A stretch of DNA of 64,000 bases from the NCBI GenBank assembly GCA_038030265.1, contig CM075939.1:39413253-39477252 (forward strand), in the 5' to 3' direction. The notes below the pieces were generated by a model. It saw only the letters and a list, made by a program, of their open reading frames with translations, was not told the DNA's origin and did no database searches. Both the position numbers and the translations under genes were made by a program. Positions 1 through 14,300 of the stretch are shown here, piece by piece. Each line of letters opens with the position of its first letter. Position 1 is the stretch's first letter. This DNA comes from Corythucha ciliata. Its lineage: Eukaryota > Arthropoda > Insecta > Hemiptera > Tingidae.

Positions 1-235
1 CAACCTCCAACCTCAACACCATCACCAGAAGCCCCCAGACGATCAACTCGGCAAAAATCGTTGCCAGTCCGTTTCCATGATTATGTTCTTTATTAAGTGG
101 GGGAGAGTGTCATGTCCCTATCTTACTTCATTCTTATTACCACATGATGTTTGTATTATTAATATAGTCATTGTTTTTGTAATATAAAAGTTCATAACTC
201 GGACAGCGTGCTCTCAGTTATAATAGTGATGATAC
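1..235 (+). mobile_element. Ty1/copia fragment: end of pol, polypurine tract, LTR piece
   Basis: The first ~95 nt read in frame as the basic Ser/Arg-rich tail of a copia-type polyprotein and end in a stop. They are followed at once by a purine-rich tract (about 97-109) and then a TGTCATG start typical of a copia LTR. A TATA-like box lies near 182. The LTR piece runs to about 215-240, where it meets gag sequence in the opposite orientation, so this is a rearranged remnant and not an intact element. The 5' part lies outside the window. Confidence 0.6.
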
Positions 236-812
236 TGTCTGCCGCGACCATGTGAGGTCTAAACGGTGGCACTTGTCGCACTTTGGCTTGTCAATCCTGT
301 GATTTAGCTTGGAGTAGAAAGCGTTTTAGCGTAGACTGATTCGTATTTTTTGTCATGGTGACCGATTTCTTGAAGGAGCTTGACCTTCACTGAGTCCGTT
401 GTAATTTTGGTGCCGGAGCTTTTAAGTCCCATGATCATAAATCGGTACTCTTCGGGGAGGCCAGCAGCCAGGAGCAGGGACTGACGTCGAACTTAATTTC
501 ATTAAGTTTCTGAGCCGTAAGAGTGTGGTTACAAAACGCCTCGAGATTGGGGAAATCGTTGAGCTTGACGTCTAGTTAGCCCCTAGTCTTCAAATGCACG
601 ATTTAGTGCTTTCCAGCATTCTTTCACCGTCACAGTCTTCATAATATGGGAATAAATGACCTTATCCACAGCGAGGATAATCCCAGAACGAGCTTTCCTG
701 TCCTTCCCTCTAAACGACGTCCCACATGTCCTTGACTTCGAGCACTGCTTGTATAGCGAATTTCGACGAATTAAAGTTTTCGCGGCTCACTAGCTGAGTT
801 AATTTAGACATT
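232..812 (-). pseudogene. copia-type gag pseudogene (frameshifted)
   Basis: Read on the minus strand from an ATG at 812, this encodes pieces of a Ty1/copia Gag: an N-terminal segment with the usual L..ENF..SKFAIQA and LEVKDMWDVV motifs, a middle section with GLPEEYRFMIMGLKSS, and finally the remains of a CCHC zinc knuckle (CDKCHR, then HMVAAD in another frame). Stop codons and frame changes separate the pieces, so it is dead. Minus-strand sequence upstream of the ATG (about 820-960) looks like a leader and LTR end. It sits head-to-head with the pol/LTR fragment at 1-235. Confidence 0.65.
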
Positions 813-1354
813 CTTTTCGATATTTTAGTATTTTACTATAGAAAAACCAACAACTTACGAACGAGTGTCTAGCTTGAGTAGAAGCGAGGAGCCGTGAACT
901 ATATAAATTACGCACTCAAGAAAAACTTGAAGTAGGTACTATATACCCGCATACGCGGGTACATAGCCTGTTGCAGATGCGCATAGAAAGCAAGAACAAT
1001 TTTATCAAAACTGTATTATTTAAAGAAAGAAAAACTGTATGAACTTGGGAACAACCGGGAACAACATTATTTTGTTAATAAGGGCACGATATCAAACACA
1101 ATTTTATAGAAGTTGGAGGCGTTTCTTCTGACTAAAGGGAGCATAACATTTGCTACTGTGAAGCAATAAAATCCAATAGAAAAACCTCCCATCAGAAAAA
1201 ATGCCGCTACCTTGAAGTTACCATAACGTGGTGCGTGACCGCCTTAGTCACGGCCCTTCAGCCCCCCCCCCCCACTCTCACTGTTCGTACTTTTTGACCG
1301 AGTCGGTTACTCGTAATTTTTTATTATTTTTTCGTATGTTTCAGATCGTGAAAA
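813..1354. other. Upstream region and intron before the thin start codon
   Basis: About 820-960 probably belongs to the copia leader or LTR. The rest has no recognisable gene. A T-rich stretch ending in TTTCAG at 1339-1344 is a good splice acceptor ten bases before the thin ATG. The thin transcript therefore has at least one upstream untranslated exon, which I could not place; it may be outside the window. A C13 run lies at about 1262-1274. Confidence 0.5.
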
Positions 1355-2331
1355 ATGGAGCAATTTGAGCAACTGCTCACCTGTGCCATCTGCTTGGATC
1401 GCTACAGAAACCCCAAGCTATTACCATGCCAGCACTCTTTTTGCATGGAGCCATGCATGGACGGCTTGGTCGACTACGTTAAGCGACAGGTGAGACTCGA
1501 AGAGATGTTAAGTATATAAGAAGACAGAGAGTAAAGAGGCACTGAAAGAGAAAATAAGGAAAGTCTGGGAAAGGGGCCTCTTTCAGACAAGAAAGGACTG
1601 TCCTTTTTATCCCCTCCGGTATATATTTCCTTAGAAAAAAAAGTAATAACGTGAAATAGCCCCAGCATTAAAGCTTCCTCCCTTCCCCTCAATCCAAACT
1701 ATTAGACTCGCCTCACCTTTTTCGTGAAACAACGGAGGGGGGGAAAAAAAACATGGGGATTTCGAAAGGACGGGGACGGTTGGAAAAAGGTGACCACTCT
1801 AAAAGATTAGCTTCGAGAACGACGGGATGGGCATGGTCAAGGGGGGGGGGGGGTGCGTTGTGTCCAAAGTGTACTGGTTGTAATGCTTCCACAGTGTAAC
1901 ATTTATCACCTCGGCTCGAGCACGGAAAAGCCCGCTCCAGACCATAAAGAGAAAGTCCTTAGGTCAAAAAAAAAAAAAAAGTAGAAAAGAGAAACGGTAT
2001 ATTGTCCAACGCGTTGTACTTACGGCTTTTTGAAAGATATGGAGGGTCATTAAAAAATTACCTTTGAAAAGGGGTGGTTTTTGCGAAGGTGGTTGTTTGG
2101 TTGGTGGTGGTGGTGGGGGGAGGGTATTTATTTATTTTCAGTTAACGGTCACCCCTTCGGAGAGCCTGATTTATAGCGCAATATCTTTGTTTTCCAGGTT
2201 AAATGCCCAGAATGCCGCGCCGAACACAGGATTCCTTATCAGGGTGTCCAAGGCTATCCAACGAATGTCACCCTTCAACGGTTTCTCGAGCTTCATATCG
2301 AGATCACGGGAGAAATGCCCGATCCGACGAG
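1355..2331 (+). CDS. tn: thin exons 1-2: RING domain
   Basis: Exon 1 starts at ATG 1355 and ends phase 0 at 1489; exon 2 is 2198-2331. Together they give the C3HC4 RING: C10, C13, C25, H27, C30, C34, C48 and C51, with the CPEC pair in exon 2. The RING is therefore split by a 708-nt intron. The ATG is chosen because its peptide (MEQFEQLLTC) is the standard N terminus of the family and it directly follows a splice acceptor. The intron carries a G12 run near 1841-1852. Confidence 0.93.
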
Positions 2332-5300
2332 GTAATTAAATTCTCATTAAGCAACCCCCGCCCTGCTCACCACACTTCAATTTTGTGTGTGCGTTGTTTT
2401 AATTATTTTTCAGCTATAAGGAAGCGTGATCCTCATCAACATTACCCTTCCACCCCCTCTCCCATCATCACCATCCTGTTTATCATCAACCATGCAAGTA
2501 ACGCTTTTATTTAACTGCCCTTCATCCCTTGTACACCCACCCGTCATCCACTCGAAGGGGACACGTTGACGTCATTAATCATTTCGTTTAGCCCTTAACT
2601 ACAGAATGAACCCCCGCGTCCCCCCCCCCCACACCAAGCCAAAATGAGGGCGTTTTGGAGACGAGAGCTTTTTGTTCGTATTCAATTACAACCCCGAGCC
2701 GATAGATTAGTGTCAACATGTCCTGGGCGTCTGTTATACATTTAAAAAAAAAATGTTTGTCCGCAGTGGCCAAATAATGAAAAGATGCGCTGTCTGCACG
2801 GAAAAAGCCTACTGCATTCATTGCAACCATTGCTGTAAAGATGTATGCCCACAGTGTAAAGCGGCACACATGGACATACTTCGACGTGAAATAACTCGAA
2901 TTAACAACCAGGTACCCTGTTTTGTGTGTGCGTTGAAGCGTGTTTTCGAGAGGCAATTGTTTTTAAACAGTGCGGCCCGACCGACGTGGGGATTTACAAA
3001 TTGAAAGCGCTTTTGCTCTCAGTGTATACAGGGTTTTACGACGTTGAATCTTTAACAATATAAGGGTGAGAATAAGTTACCCGTTTCAAGGGAGCCTTTA
3101 GCTAAGGGAAAAGGAAGAAGGGGAGGGGTGTGAGTACATTAACATACTCGCACAGAAAAGGGTTTAGGCAGAGGTGGCAAAATGCTCCTATATGCGACCT
3201 AAATTTCACCTGTTTTACTCGGGTGCAAAACTGAGAACGCAAGCATGATTCGCAACAAAAATTACTCCGTTCCCGTGCGATGAGTAAAACGGTGGGGAAA
3301 AAATCGACCACCTGTGGGAAATCCTCCCTCCTCCCACACTCATACCTATAAAAAATGCTGTAATGGAAGTGAAATGCTGGGGGTAATTTGCATACACCCC
3401 TCCCCCATATCTTTTTTTTAAGTCACCTGTCACAAAAGTTTAACACTTGAAACATTATAGCATAAATTAAGAATAAATTCCATGATTTACTACAATGTAA
3501 CCGAAGGTAGTGAAAATGGGAGAAAAAATGTCGCGTGATGGGAAAATTTAACGTCGGTGGCATGCATACATTTTATTTAAAACAATATGGGTTTCTGCCT
3601 GTAAAGCGTAATTCATTTTAAGCCCCTCGCGTGATTAAAAATAGTAGAAAAGCTAAGTGATTGGCCGGAAACTGATTTTTGCTAAATTTAAGTTTCCGTC
3701 GTACTAAATCAAAGTCACGAATGCGTTCAGCCTCTCTCATTGCCCCGACACTTCGAGTCAAATCTTTCACTTGAGCCCACTTTTTTTTTTTTTTTTTGTC
3801 TTTGTCCGTCAGGTTCGTCGAGCCATTCATCGCCTCGAAGACATTCTGGCGGCGGTTGAAAAGAACACGAACTCGCTTCAAGTCAATTGTTCGTCAGTGT
3901 CGGAGGAAGTCGATGAAATTTACCGCCGCCTGGCCAAGGCGTTGAAAGATCGCACCGACTATTTGCGCGGTGAAGTCGATCGCTATTTGTCGATTGAACT
4001 TAGAAATTTACACACACTAAAAGACAATCTGGAAATGGAATTGGCCAATATACAGGCGAATTGCGATTTGGCGGACAAATATATGCAGTCGGAGGATGTC
4101 GAATGGGAGGATATTGAATTGATGGACACGAAGGAGATTTTTATGAAAACTGTCGATTTTATTAGGTAGAGCGCTAGTATGGCGTTTAAGACTAAATTCT
4201 ATGTTGACGTGAGGTAATTTCAGGAATTTCGAGGCTGAAATGGGCGACTACACGAGGCGAGTCAGATTTACAATGACGCACGACCCTAACCAGTTGGTGA
4301 TGCACGTCTCAACGTTCGGCGACTTAAACATTAGCATGCCGCACTCGTTTTCGAATCCCACGCAGCAGCTTCAGGCTGGACCTGGTCTGATGCGATCAAA
4401 AAGTGACCACCGACTGGTGGCACCATATCGACAGCAGGACGAGCGATACGACCGTGAGGAGAGTGGACGTGTATCACCTTTGAATGGGAGAAAGTTTGGG
4501 GAAAGGTTTGAAACATTAAAAAAAAAAAAAAAAAAAGTTTAAAAAATGTCAATAGCTAAATGAGGGGGGGGGGGTTCTCGCAGGTATCCAACTAGGAGGC
4601 AAGAAAGAGAGTACGACTACGGTGGTGGTGACTACGACGAGTCGTCTCGACCATCGGCAAGGTCGAGGATTCGTTCGAGGCTGCGCCACCAGCAGGGTGA
4701 GAATACCGACTCGGACAACGATACAGGCGGCGGCGGCCGTCAGGTGCGTTTCTCTGAAGGTCAACAGGGTCAGCACAAAGAGCGAGAGCGTGTTCTCGAC
4801 ACTGAAGATTTGACTCGAGGACCTTTGAGCGGAATTTTCCGCCTGTACGACTCACCGCGAGTTATGCAACGACTTCAGGAGACGGAAATCAAAAAAGAGC
4901 GACCCCCGCCACCACCACAGCCTACTCCTCAACAACAGGCGGCGGCTAAAGTTCAACCCCCTAAAAGAGTTCCCGGTATTTTTCTACAGTCTATAAGAAT
5001 GCATTCGTAATTTCTTCAACATTTTAATATTTTTCCACCCTTCACCAGCCGCCCAGAGACAAATCAGCGAAGAAGATGAAATCACAAAAATTAAGAAACT
5101 GATGAAGAATGCTCCGGGAGAGCCACAACAGGTCGAACGACCAGGTGCTGAACGAGTCACAGCATTGAGACGCGAAGAAGACCGATCGACGTCACCTCAG
5201 TCAAATCGAAGCAGTCCGGGCAGTGAGCAAGCGCAGTCGAAGTCGACGATGCCTGTGACTTCTGCGCAAGCTCAAGTACGAGATCATAACAGAGTGGGCG

Positions 5301-8300
5301 GGGGGGAGGTGCTAGTTGACAATCACATCTCGTTTGATTGCGATCATCCGCGAGTCTGTACAACTAGCACCATCCCCCCTTGCCCCTACTAAACTGCGCC
5401 ATTTTTTTTTTTAAAGTTTCCCTTCCTCTCAAAAAATAAGGCAGGAGCGTCAAGTTCAGACGAGTCCGACGACAGTCCACCAGCCTCCCTGTCTCAAAGT
5501 TCAACGTCCGGTGCAACTCGAAAAACGTCGGTGACACGTCAAACGAGCGTTCCACAGAGCGGATCAAGAAGATCGTCCGCTTCGAGTGATCATTCGTCTC
5601 CTGTTGCAGGTCAGTCATTTTCCCTTTTTTTTTCCGAAGAATTGCCCGCTTTTCACCACCACCGAAAAAAACCATTAATAATTTTCCAAAGCACAACAAT
5701 AATAACAATTTCTGTTTAAGAACATGAAAAATATTTGTCAGAACTACTGTTACTAAGCGGTGAACATGAAAGAAGTCTAATTTGGGACTAACAAAACTGT
5801 GTACATAGCGAAAATGTACAGTCGGAATCATAACTAGATCGTTTTATCGTCTGCTCTCATTTAGGCCTGACGCTTAGGTGACGTTGAAAACAACTTCATA
5901 ACACGCACGGGGTTTTTCGATTTTCATTTTTTTTTTTTTTTTCGTTAAAAACGAACCGAAAACACGAAAGATGAAAAAAAGGTATTCAAACAGAACAAAC
6001 ACCTCCCCCCCATCTATCCGCCCACCCGAACGTCCACACTTCTTTTTTTCCAAAAAAAAAAACAAAAAACAGGTCAATACTTGACGCCCCGGCCCACCGC
6101 GTCCAGCCTACGATCAAACAGCCTCGACTCGAACGCATCATCATCGGCCGATACAGGGACGACGACATCATCGTCATCCGCAAGTTCGTCAGCTCAACAG
6201 GCGGCCGCCCGGTCCACGGGTGCGGTGTTTACGACTCAGGAAGTTAAAAGGATGCTGACTCGGGGCGGTGGTGCTGGTGCAGGAGCTGGAAGTGGAAGGG
6301 GTGGAGGAGATGGTGTTGGAGGTGGTGTCGGTGGTAGTGGGCTAACTGTGCCGACGACGACGACGACAGTGACGCCTCAGAGATTTCAAGCTTCGTCCCG
6401 AACGACGGCGACGACGTCCCCTCAGGAACCCCCCAGATTCCACAGTCGTTTTTTACGCGGAGGTAACAAAATTTCAAAGAAAATCTGTGTAATAGAAGGC
6501 ACTCGATACGTGAATCTACGTGTTTATGTTGTCTTCTCCTTCAAAAAATCGATCTGTTTTCCCATGTGCCTTCTTTTTATGTTTTTCTTGCAAGTCAAGT
6601 TTTTTTTTTTTCTTATCTCTCAGGACAAGTTTCTTAACGTTCCAATCAATTGTATTCTATTTGGGAGATAAACTGAATAGGAAAATGGTTAATATTCAAC
6701 TCCCAATTACCCCCAGTGCAACACTTTCCCAGCACACATCACGCTCATTGGAAAGTGAAATGAGAAGGCAAATCCTCCAGGGGGGGGGGGCGCTCCATCC
6801 GCTCTTTTAAAGCCATGTTGCTGACATTCCCGGATAAAAAACGGTCGGCTTTTGGGTCGGGAACAGATGGATCCCCGGGGTGTTGAGAACAATCACTGCT
6901 GTTGGATTCATTCTGCCAACGGCAGTGAATACAGAAGGCTAACCTTACTAAGTTCCAGTGTCAGTTTTTGGGACAAATAGAAACTGAGGATAGTGGAAGA
7001 GGGGTGGGAGAGGGTTAATTTGAGTGACTTTTTTGAAGCGAAAAATAAATACTTTTTTAAACGAAAAAATAAAGGCTAAGTGTCAGGGGTCAGGACCAGA
7101 CGGAATTCCGAGGCAAGGTTGACAGTTTCCAGGCTGATCAGCTTAGATATTTGACCAAAAATAAACAATTTTGCACCACAATAACCCACACGCCAGACGA
7201 GCAGCACTAACCTGTACAAAGCCTACTTCACTTTGTAGCAGGGCTGTAGCGAAGGCTAATTGTTTGGGGGAGCGGGGAGGAGCCTCCGCCACCCCCCCCC
7301 CTTCCACATTGGAATTGATATCGAGGATCTTTCGGAAGGATTCGGGAAACAACACATGGTTTGGAATGCCCGTAAACCGTGAATTAAGTTGGTTTTAATG
7401 AGCCGACACCTCTAAATTGATATTTCAGCAATTCATGTTGGTTCAGCAGCGCGATATTGGGTTTACAGTGCTACAAAACCCGCGAAATTGTTTATTTTAT
7501 CGAGAAAGCTTCGCGAAATTGTTGTTTTTTACTTCTATATTCTTGTGGTACCTGTGGTGTTAGTGAAAAAATTGAAGACCAATTACATGGGTTTGACCCA
7601 AATTTGCCGGCTTTTTGCGGGTTAAAATACACATTTTGGGGAATTTTGCTCATTAAAAATGGGCTTTTGTTTGTTTGGCTCCTTCAAACTCCAATTTCGT
7701 GGACATTCGATCTTTCGTGACCAAATTTATTTGACTTGGCTCCTTAAAAACTATGAAATTTCAAGAATTTACGCTTTATGAAAAGTCAAATTTCAGGGGT
7801 TTTGGCCCATTCTATAATTCGGATCATTTTAAAACCAAATGTCGTAATTTTGTCTATTTCACTAGTTTCGCCAAGGATTTGAGCTCTTCCATAGCCAAAT
7901 GTTGCAAATTCGGTTCCTTTAAACCCCAATTTCACGAATTTTTGTATATTTCAAAGCTCAATTTCGCGAATTTTCACTCGCCTTAAATGTGAGCAATTGT
8001 CTTGTTGAATATCCCTCTGCAAGAAACACCATTGCTTGAAAAATGTGCAAGTTCCCCCAGGGGCGGTTTTATGGGGGGGGGGGCGGATCGCCAGCCCCGT
8101 CAGCTCAGCCATCATCAAAGAAACGAGAGGTGAATAAAAAGAGAATGAGAAGGGAAATTTAAGAGATACAAATGGGAGGGAAAGCAAATCAGATATCCAG
8201 ATCCTGGAACTATAGGAAATCGGAAAATAACTTTGCTTTTGCATTAATTGGTACTACCAATTTGCGGACGCATTAGTGAAATTTGCTTTTGAAGGAGCCA

Positions 8301-11300
8301 AATCTGAGACATTTGGTTATGGAAGAGTGAAATTGTGGTTTAAAAGAGCCAAACCCGCGAAATTTTGGTGTTGAAAGAGCATATCCCACGGAATTTGAGG
8401 CTTAAAAGAGCGAAATTGCCTGAAATTTGTATTTGAAGGAGACGAGTGCGGTGGTTTTCCGTTCGTAAATCGTTGTAACTGGAGTTTATAATATCCAAAA
8501 TAACGAAATTTGGCGTTTTGGGTTACCCAATTTCATAAATTTGTGAAGCCGATTTTAGAAAGAGCAAAAGACACGATATTTTGTTTTTGAAAGAGGAAAA
8601 ACACGCGAAATTAGTGTTTCAAACAGCATAAATTCTGTTTTGAAGAAGCCAAATGCTGTCTTTATTAATGTTGGGGCCCCCGGGCCTGGGTAAAATTGGG
8701 CCCCCTCTTTTACGAGTTTCGCTCACTAATATAAATTGTGTACCTACTTGATATACTAATTTCACGGGTTTTGCGCACATGTTCGCGATTTCGCACTCTA
8801 AAAATCATTACGCGAGGTTTTCTAGATAAAAACCTCCATTTTCACGGTTCTACGGCTCACAGAAAACCCAATGTCGGGGTTGGTCTGTTGCTGAAAAACC
8901 ATTCGCCTCTGCGGCGGAAGAGTCCAGTTTGGGGGAATAAATTACCTATTTATCTGGGAAACGAAAATTCCAAGTTCAATTCCAAAAATATCACTTTGTG
9001 GGGGGGGGGGGAATGTCAGTTATTCGACGGAAATTCCGAAAAAGAATGCAAAAAAGACAGTTTTACAACAGAGATGTTAGGCTTTGACGGTTCACGACCC
9101 CTTTAACTGTGCTAATTCAGTTTCTGGGGTTGGATTGACAATTTCTCGCGTCGATTTACCTTGCGCTCTAATTGATGAGCTACCGAGTTCTCTCTCTGTG
9201 GACTCATCCCCGAATGTAAGCCTGCAATAGGCATTGGGATGCATCTGACTTGTTCTCACGTCAGGCTGCCCACCCCTAGATCAAATGCTGGCTACGCCTC
9301 TGCCATGAACTAGCGATTTTTCCACTTTTAGCCAAGAATTGGCGTTTTTTCTCAATTTTGGACGTGAAATAGCTAAGATTGCACCCAAGGTACGGTCCAG
9401 CGTCTCCGTTTCGACCTCAGACCCCTCCCCCCCCCCAAGCCACCAAGCCTACTCAGTCCTGGTCTCGTCAGCCCGGCAATTGAGCCGAGTACGGAGCCGA
9501 TGAACCGCCCCTCACCGGGAGCGGCGAGGCGCTACTGCACAACGATCCCCGCCCCTGGCTCTCGACCCGTTCTGAGTATCCCTGGTGGCTGGGGGGGGGG
9601 GTCTGAGGTCGAAACGGAGACTGGACCGCACCGTGGGTGCAATCTTCGTGAGGTTTGGTCAGTGCATGGCCCCCTTCATCCAACTGTTCTAATTTGAAGT
9701 AGCTACGTTTATCATTTTGATCCGCGATTAGCGTTTTCTGAACTTGAGCTGTGAATGAGCGCTTTTTATGAATTAGCGCTTTTCACAAATTTTAGTCGAC
9801 AATAGAGTTTTTCTCGATTCTAGGCACGAATTAGCCATTTCTTTTGCTTTAGCCATGACTTAGCACTTTATCTGATCAGCAAAGTGGCCGTTGAAACCGT
9901 GAATTTTCTCGATTTTTACTGTAATTTAGAACGCCCCGCAAATTATCACTTTTCTCAAATTTAGCCGGGGATTAGAGCTTTTCCGAAATTATTTCCAACT
10001 ATGCCACGAATTAGCACTTTTTCTCCATTTTAGCAGTGAATTAGCGATTTTCTAAATTTTAGCAACGAATTAGCGCTTACTAGCGAATTGCCAATATTGT
10101 TTTCACACAACATAGCAATGAATTAGCACTTTTCTCAATATTAGCGCCTCTTCTCAATTTCAGCTATGAAGCTGTGGCGTTCTATCAATTTCAGCTTTAA
10201 ATGAGCCCTCCTGTTCTCATTTTTATCCGTCAATTAGCACTTGTTCTTAATTTTTTCCTTGAATGTTAGATTTCTTTCAAATTTAGGCATGTGTGTTAGC
10301 GCTTTTTCCTCCATTTTAGTCGCGACTTAGCAATTTTTCTCAATTTCAGCAGCAAACAGCGAATTTATGCTGCTAAAATTGAGAAAAATCCTAATTCGCT
10401 AATACACCTATGACTTAATGGGGGGAAAAGCGCTAACTCATAGTTAAATGTGAAAAAATCGCAAATTCAAGTCGAAAAAACAAGTATTTTTTCGCCATTT
10501 TAGCAGCGAATTAACGGTGTATTTACAAACAGTGATGAATAAGCGCTTTTTTTCCAATTTTAACCGAGAATCAGGGTTTATCACTATTTTGAGCGCGGAT
10601 TAGTTGATGACCCCCCCCCCCCCCACTCATTTATTCGTCGTTGCGCTAAAGGTTCCGGATCAAAAACAAAAGCTCTAAAACATTTAGGCTCATTAAAAAA
10701 AATACCTTATTCAAGGTTCGACCAACGTTGGTCGTTGGAAGACGAGTATCTTTCTTCCATATTATAAAAAAAAATCTGAATAATCCGGGGCGCCGGGCGC
10801 CGCCTATAGACGGCACTGCACCAAATTTACATAGATACTTGAGCAGATATCTGATTGCAATACAAATCCAGGCTTTGGGAAACACAGACAGTGGGCAATC
10901 GTGCTATTGTTTTTTAAAATAAAATAAAGAAATGAGGCGGATAGTATAACTGTGCCGGGAGGGAAGGGTGAGAATATTTTACCGCCACCCCCGTCACGGA
11001 GGTCTAAAACCTCCCCTGCATTGCCTAGAGATAGTTACACTAATATTTTGCATAGAAAAGCCCTCAGATCTTTTCAATTTTCGAGACCGTTATACTGAGA
11101 CCGATACCGACTTACTATGGTCGAGACCGATACCGATACGAAGACCACTCAAGTCTCGTCTCGGTCTCGTGAACCTCTTACAAAATGTCGCCTATTTGGC
11201 TCCTTCAAAACCAAGTTTCACCGATTTTTCATGCAGTCCGCCCGAAAAATTGTTTTTCTATGGAGGTACAAGTGGAGGGAATGAAACGCATTTTTCGTGA

Positions 11301-14300
11301 AGCCGGCGGTCCCCTTAAACCTCACACCATTCGTTATCAGGTCTCACCCAACAAAAACATTGACAATTTGATACTTTATCAGTGCAAAAAAAAACCCTCC
11401 CATCAACATTGTTAAGGCTCTATAAGTTCCTGCGAGTACTGACTGTCCGCCATGATTTGATGTCTCTCATTCGCTGCTCCGGTCATGTAGATTACGCTCA
11501 CCAGCCAATCACAAGCCCTTCCCTCTCTAAAGGACCACATATGGCGGGTAATGCCAGTACCTGTGTGTAACTACAGGTTCTCTAACATTGTTAAGGAACC
11601 TTTAAAGGCCCGTTCACAAGCTCTATGTTTGCGTTGTGTGGAGTCTACGCAACCAAACAAATTTATTCCCTCGAAAAATGAAGCATTTTGATAGGTTGCA
11701 TAGACACCACACAACGAAAACATAGAGCTTGTGAACCGGCCTTAAAGACGAGTAGACGCATACGGCGCCATGTTCGTTCTTATCAGTTTAATAAGATAGG
11801 TTGGGGGTGGTTTGTTGACATTCACAAAACATGAACAAAAGGTGGATTTTACAAGGCTGATAATTGATAAGAGCGAACATGGCGTCTGTGATTTTACCTG
11901 TCTGATTATAGGTTCTCTAACATTCTGAATGATAACAGTAGGTGTTTAATGGCGGACATTGGCTTCACACGATTCTAATTTTAAAACTACTTTCGCTCCC
12001 TTCACTTGTTCTTACCTCCATGGATTTTTCAGTGACTAATGGCCGCAGTCAGAGACATTATTACCGAAGCCTTAACTTAAGTTGTCTAAAGATCATACAG
12101 TCTATTAAAATGTATCGCCTGTTTTAAAGCACTTTAAGGAGGCCTTAAAGATAAGGAAGGTCTCTGAATATAGCCCTAAGCCTCGAGAATTGATTTTTTG
12201 AGGAACGGAAGCACCAAACCGGCGTCGTTGTTTTATTCAGCGACTATTACACCACACGATAATTGGGTTTTAGAGAGCCCAGCCCACATAATTAAGTTTT
12301 TATTGAGCTAAACCTCGTTTCTGGCGTGCCAGTTACGGGTTTTAGTAAGAGCCAAAACTGGTTAGTTGCCTTTATTAAGGCGCCATTGCCTAAATTTGGT
12401 TATTGAATTGACCTAAACCACAAAATCGGGTTCTGTGAGTGTCAACTTACACGACATATTTGCAGGCTTCGTAAGTTCCAAACACAAGCGGAATCGCTTT
12501 TTTTAATGAGTCAAATTCGTGAAATTGGATTTTTGAATCGGTCACAACCCTTTGTTTGCTTTTTAGGTAGGCAATCCGGGGTAAAGTGGCTTTTTGAAAG
12601 AGTAAAACCCGTGAAATCACAAAATTTGGGTTTTAAAAGGTTTTATTTTGATTTTTAAGTGCCGAATTTGCGAAATTAGGATTGAAAGGGGTGAGATTCG
12701 CAGATTCTAGCCATCGAAGTCAGGGTTGGATGCAGGATTTGCTCAATGGAGAGGGTTCTATGGCTTTACAGCCATTCGCTAAGAATAAAAGTAGCTGTTT
12801 CCACAACGGCCAAGCTGATTATATAATCGACATAAAAATGGCTGAACTGAGCCAAACTGACCTGACGATTCGTGAAGTCCTGAAAAAGCTTGAACAGATC
12901 CTGATTCCCGTCCAAATTCACATTTGTCATTCGGCCTCGGACCATTGCCCTTTGCCCTCTTTACAGGCAAACTTCAGGCTTCCAGTTTCACGATTTCGTC
13001 GCTCAAAACCCTGACTCCGAGATTGTCTTTGTTAGGGACCAAATATCGTGGTTTCAACGCCTGAAATCCCCAAAACTCACGGTATTCGATCTTCGGGAAT
13101 CTAAATTTCGCTGGTTTTACACATAAAAATTCAATTTCGCAAGTTTGGCACTTGAAAATCAAATTTCTGCGCGTGAAATTACTGATTCGGCGCCTGAAAA
13201 CCTGAACTTCACATCTTTGGCCCTTTAAAGAATCAAATATCATGGTTTTAACCCTTACAAAATGGAATTTCAAGGGTTTGGCCTTCGCTGATTCCAGCAC
13301 CTGAAAAACCAAATTTCACGTGTTTCATCATACAGCAAATGCAGACCCCCCCCCCCTCTTAAATTCGGAATATTTGATCAATAGAGTTCTAATTTTGAGG
13401 CAGAAAACTGCCGTTTCCAGAAACGACTCCTTTAAAAATTCTTTTCGCGAAATTGTATCTTCTAGAATTCAAAGTTTGCGGATTTTGCTCGAACAAAAAT
13501 CTTGTGTGGGTTTTGTTTTTTTTTTTTTAAACCGAATTTCGGAGTTTGACTCCTCCTCTAAGTTGAGGATTTGTCCCGTTCAACCCCTAATTTTAAGGAT
13601 CAATCATTTCACGATTTGCCTCTTTCAGGAAACAAATTTCGCGGCTCTGGCTCTATAAAAACAATTTTCACGCGTTTCGCTAGTTAAACAGAAAAGAATT
13701 TCGCGGGCTTGACTCTATCAACAACCAAAACTTTGAAGCATTGTCTTACCCAAACAAGGATTTTGACAACGCAAATCTCAGTTTGAAGGATTCAAAGAAA
13801 AAAAATCGCGCACTTGGGTCACTTAGGGTTAGGTCGATAATGTCCGTTTAAGCGTTGCTAAGGGCTTAAACTATTTTGTATTCAAATTGCTAATTTCTGA
13901 TTGGGGTATGAACACCTAAGCTCAGCTTAATGTTAAACGGAACTTTAAATCCATGTGGTAAACCCGGGCCTTAATAGGACAAATTTTGGTTTCTTGGTTT
14001 CATGGCTCTTTGGCAATTTGGGTTTCATGGTTGTCAGTTGACGTTTTTTGTAACCAAAAAATCGGGTTCTTGGGACCCAACTTGAGTTTATTTTTTATGA
14101 AAAATCAGGGAACCATCCAGCTTCTGGGTACAAAATGTGAAAGATGCTCGAAAATCCGCCTATTCGGCGATGTGATTGTTAGGTCTTGCCTCGGAATCTG
14201 ACTCTTTTTCCCGTTTACAACGGAAATTCATCCTCTTAACTTTTTTTTTGAGTGGGGTGGTCCGGCTCACCACTCGCAGCCAGTCTAGAGTGTAAAACCA

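Noticed and set aside
5364..5831. 155-aa minus-strand ORF over thin exon 8
   Set aside because: It is antisense to a real exon and to a pyrimidine tract; there is no domain and it starts in intron sequence.
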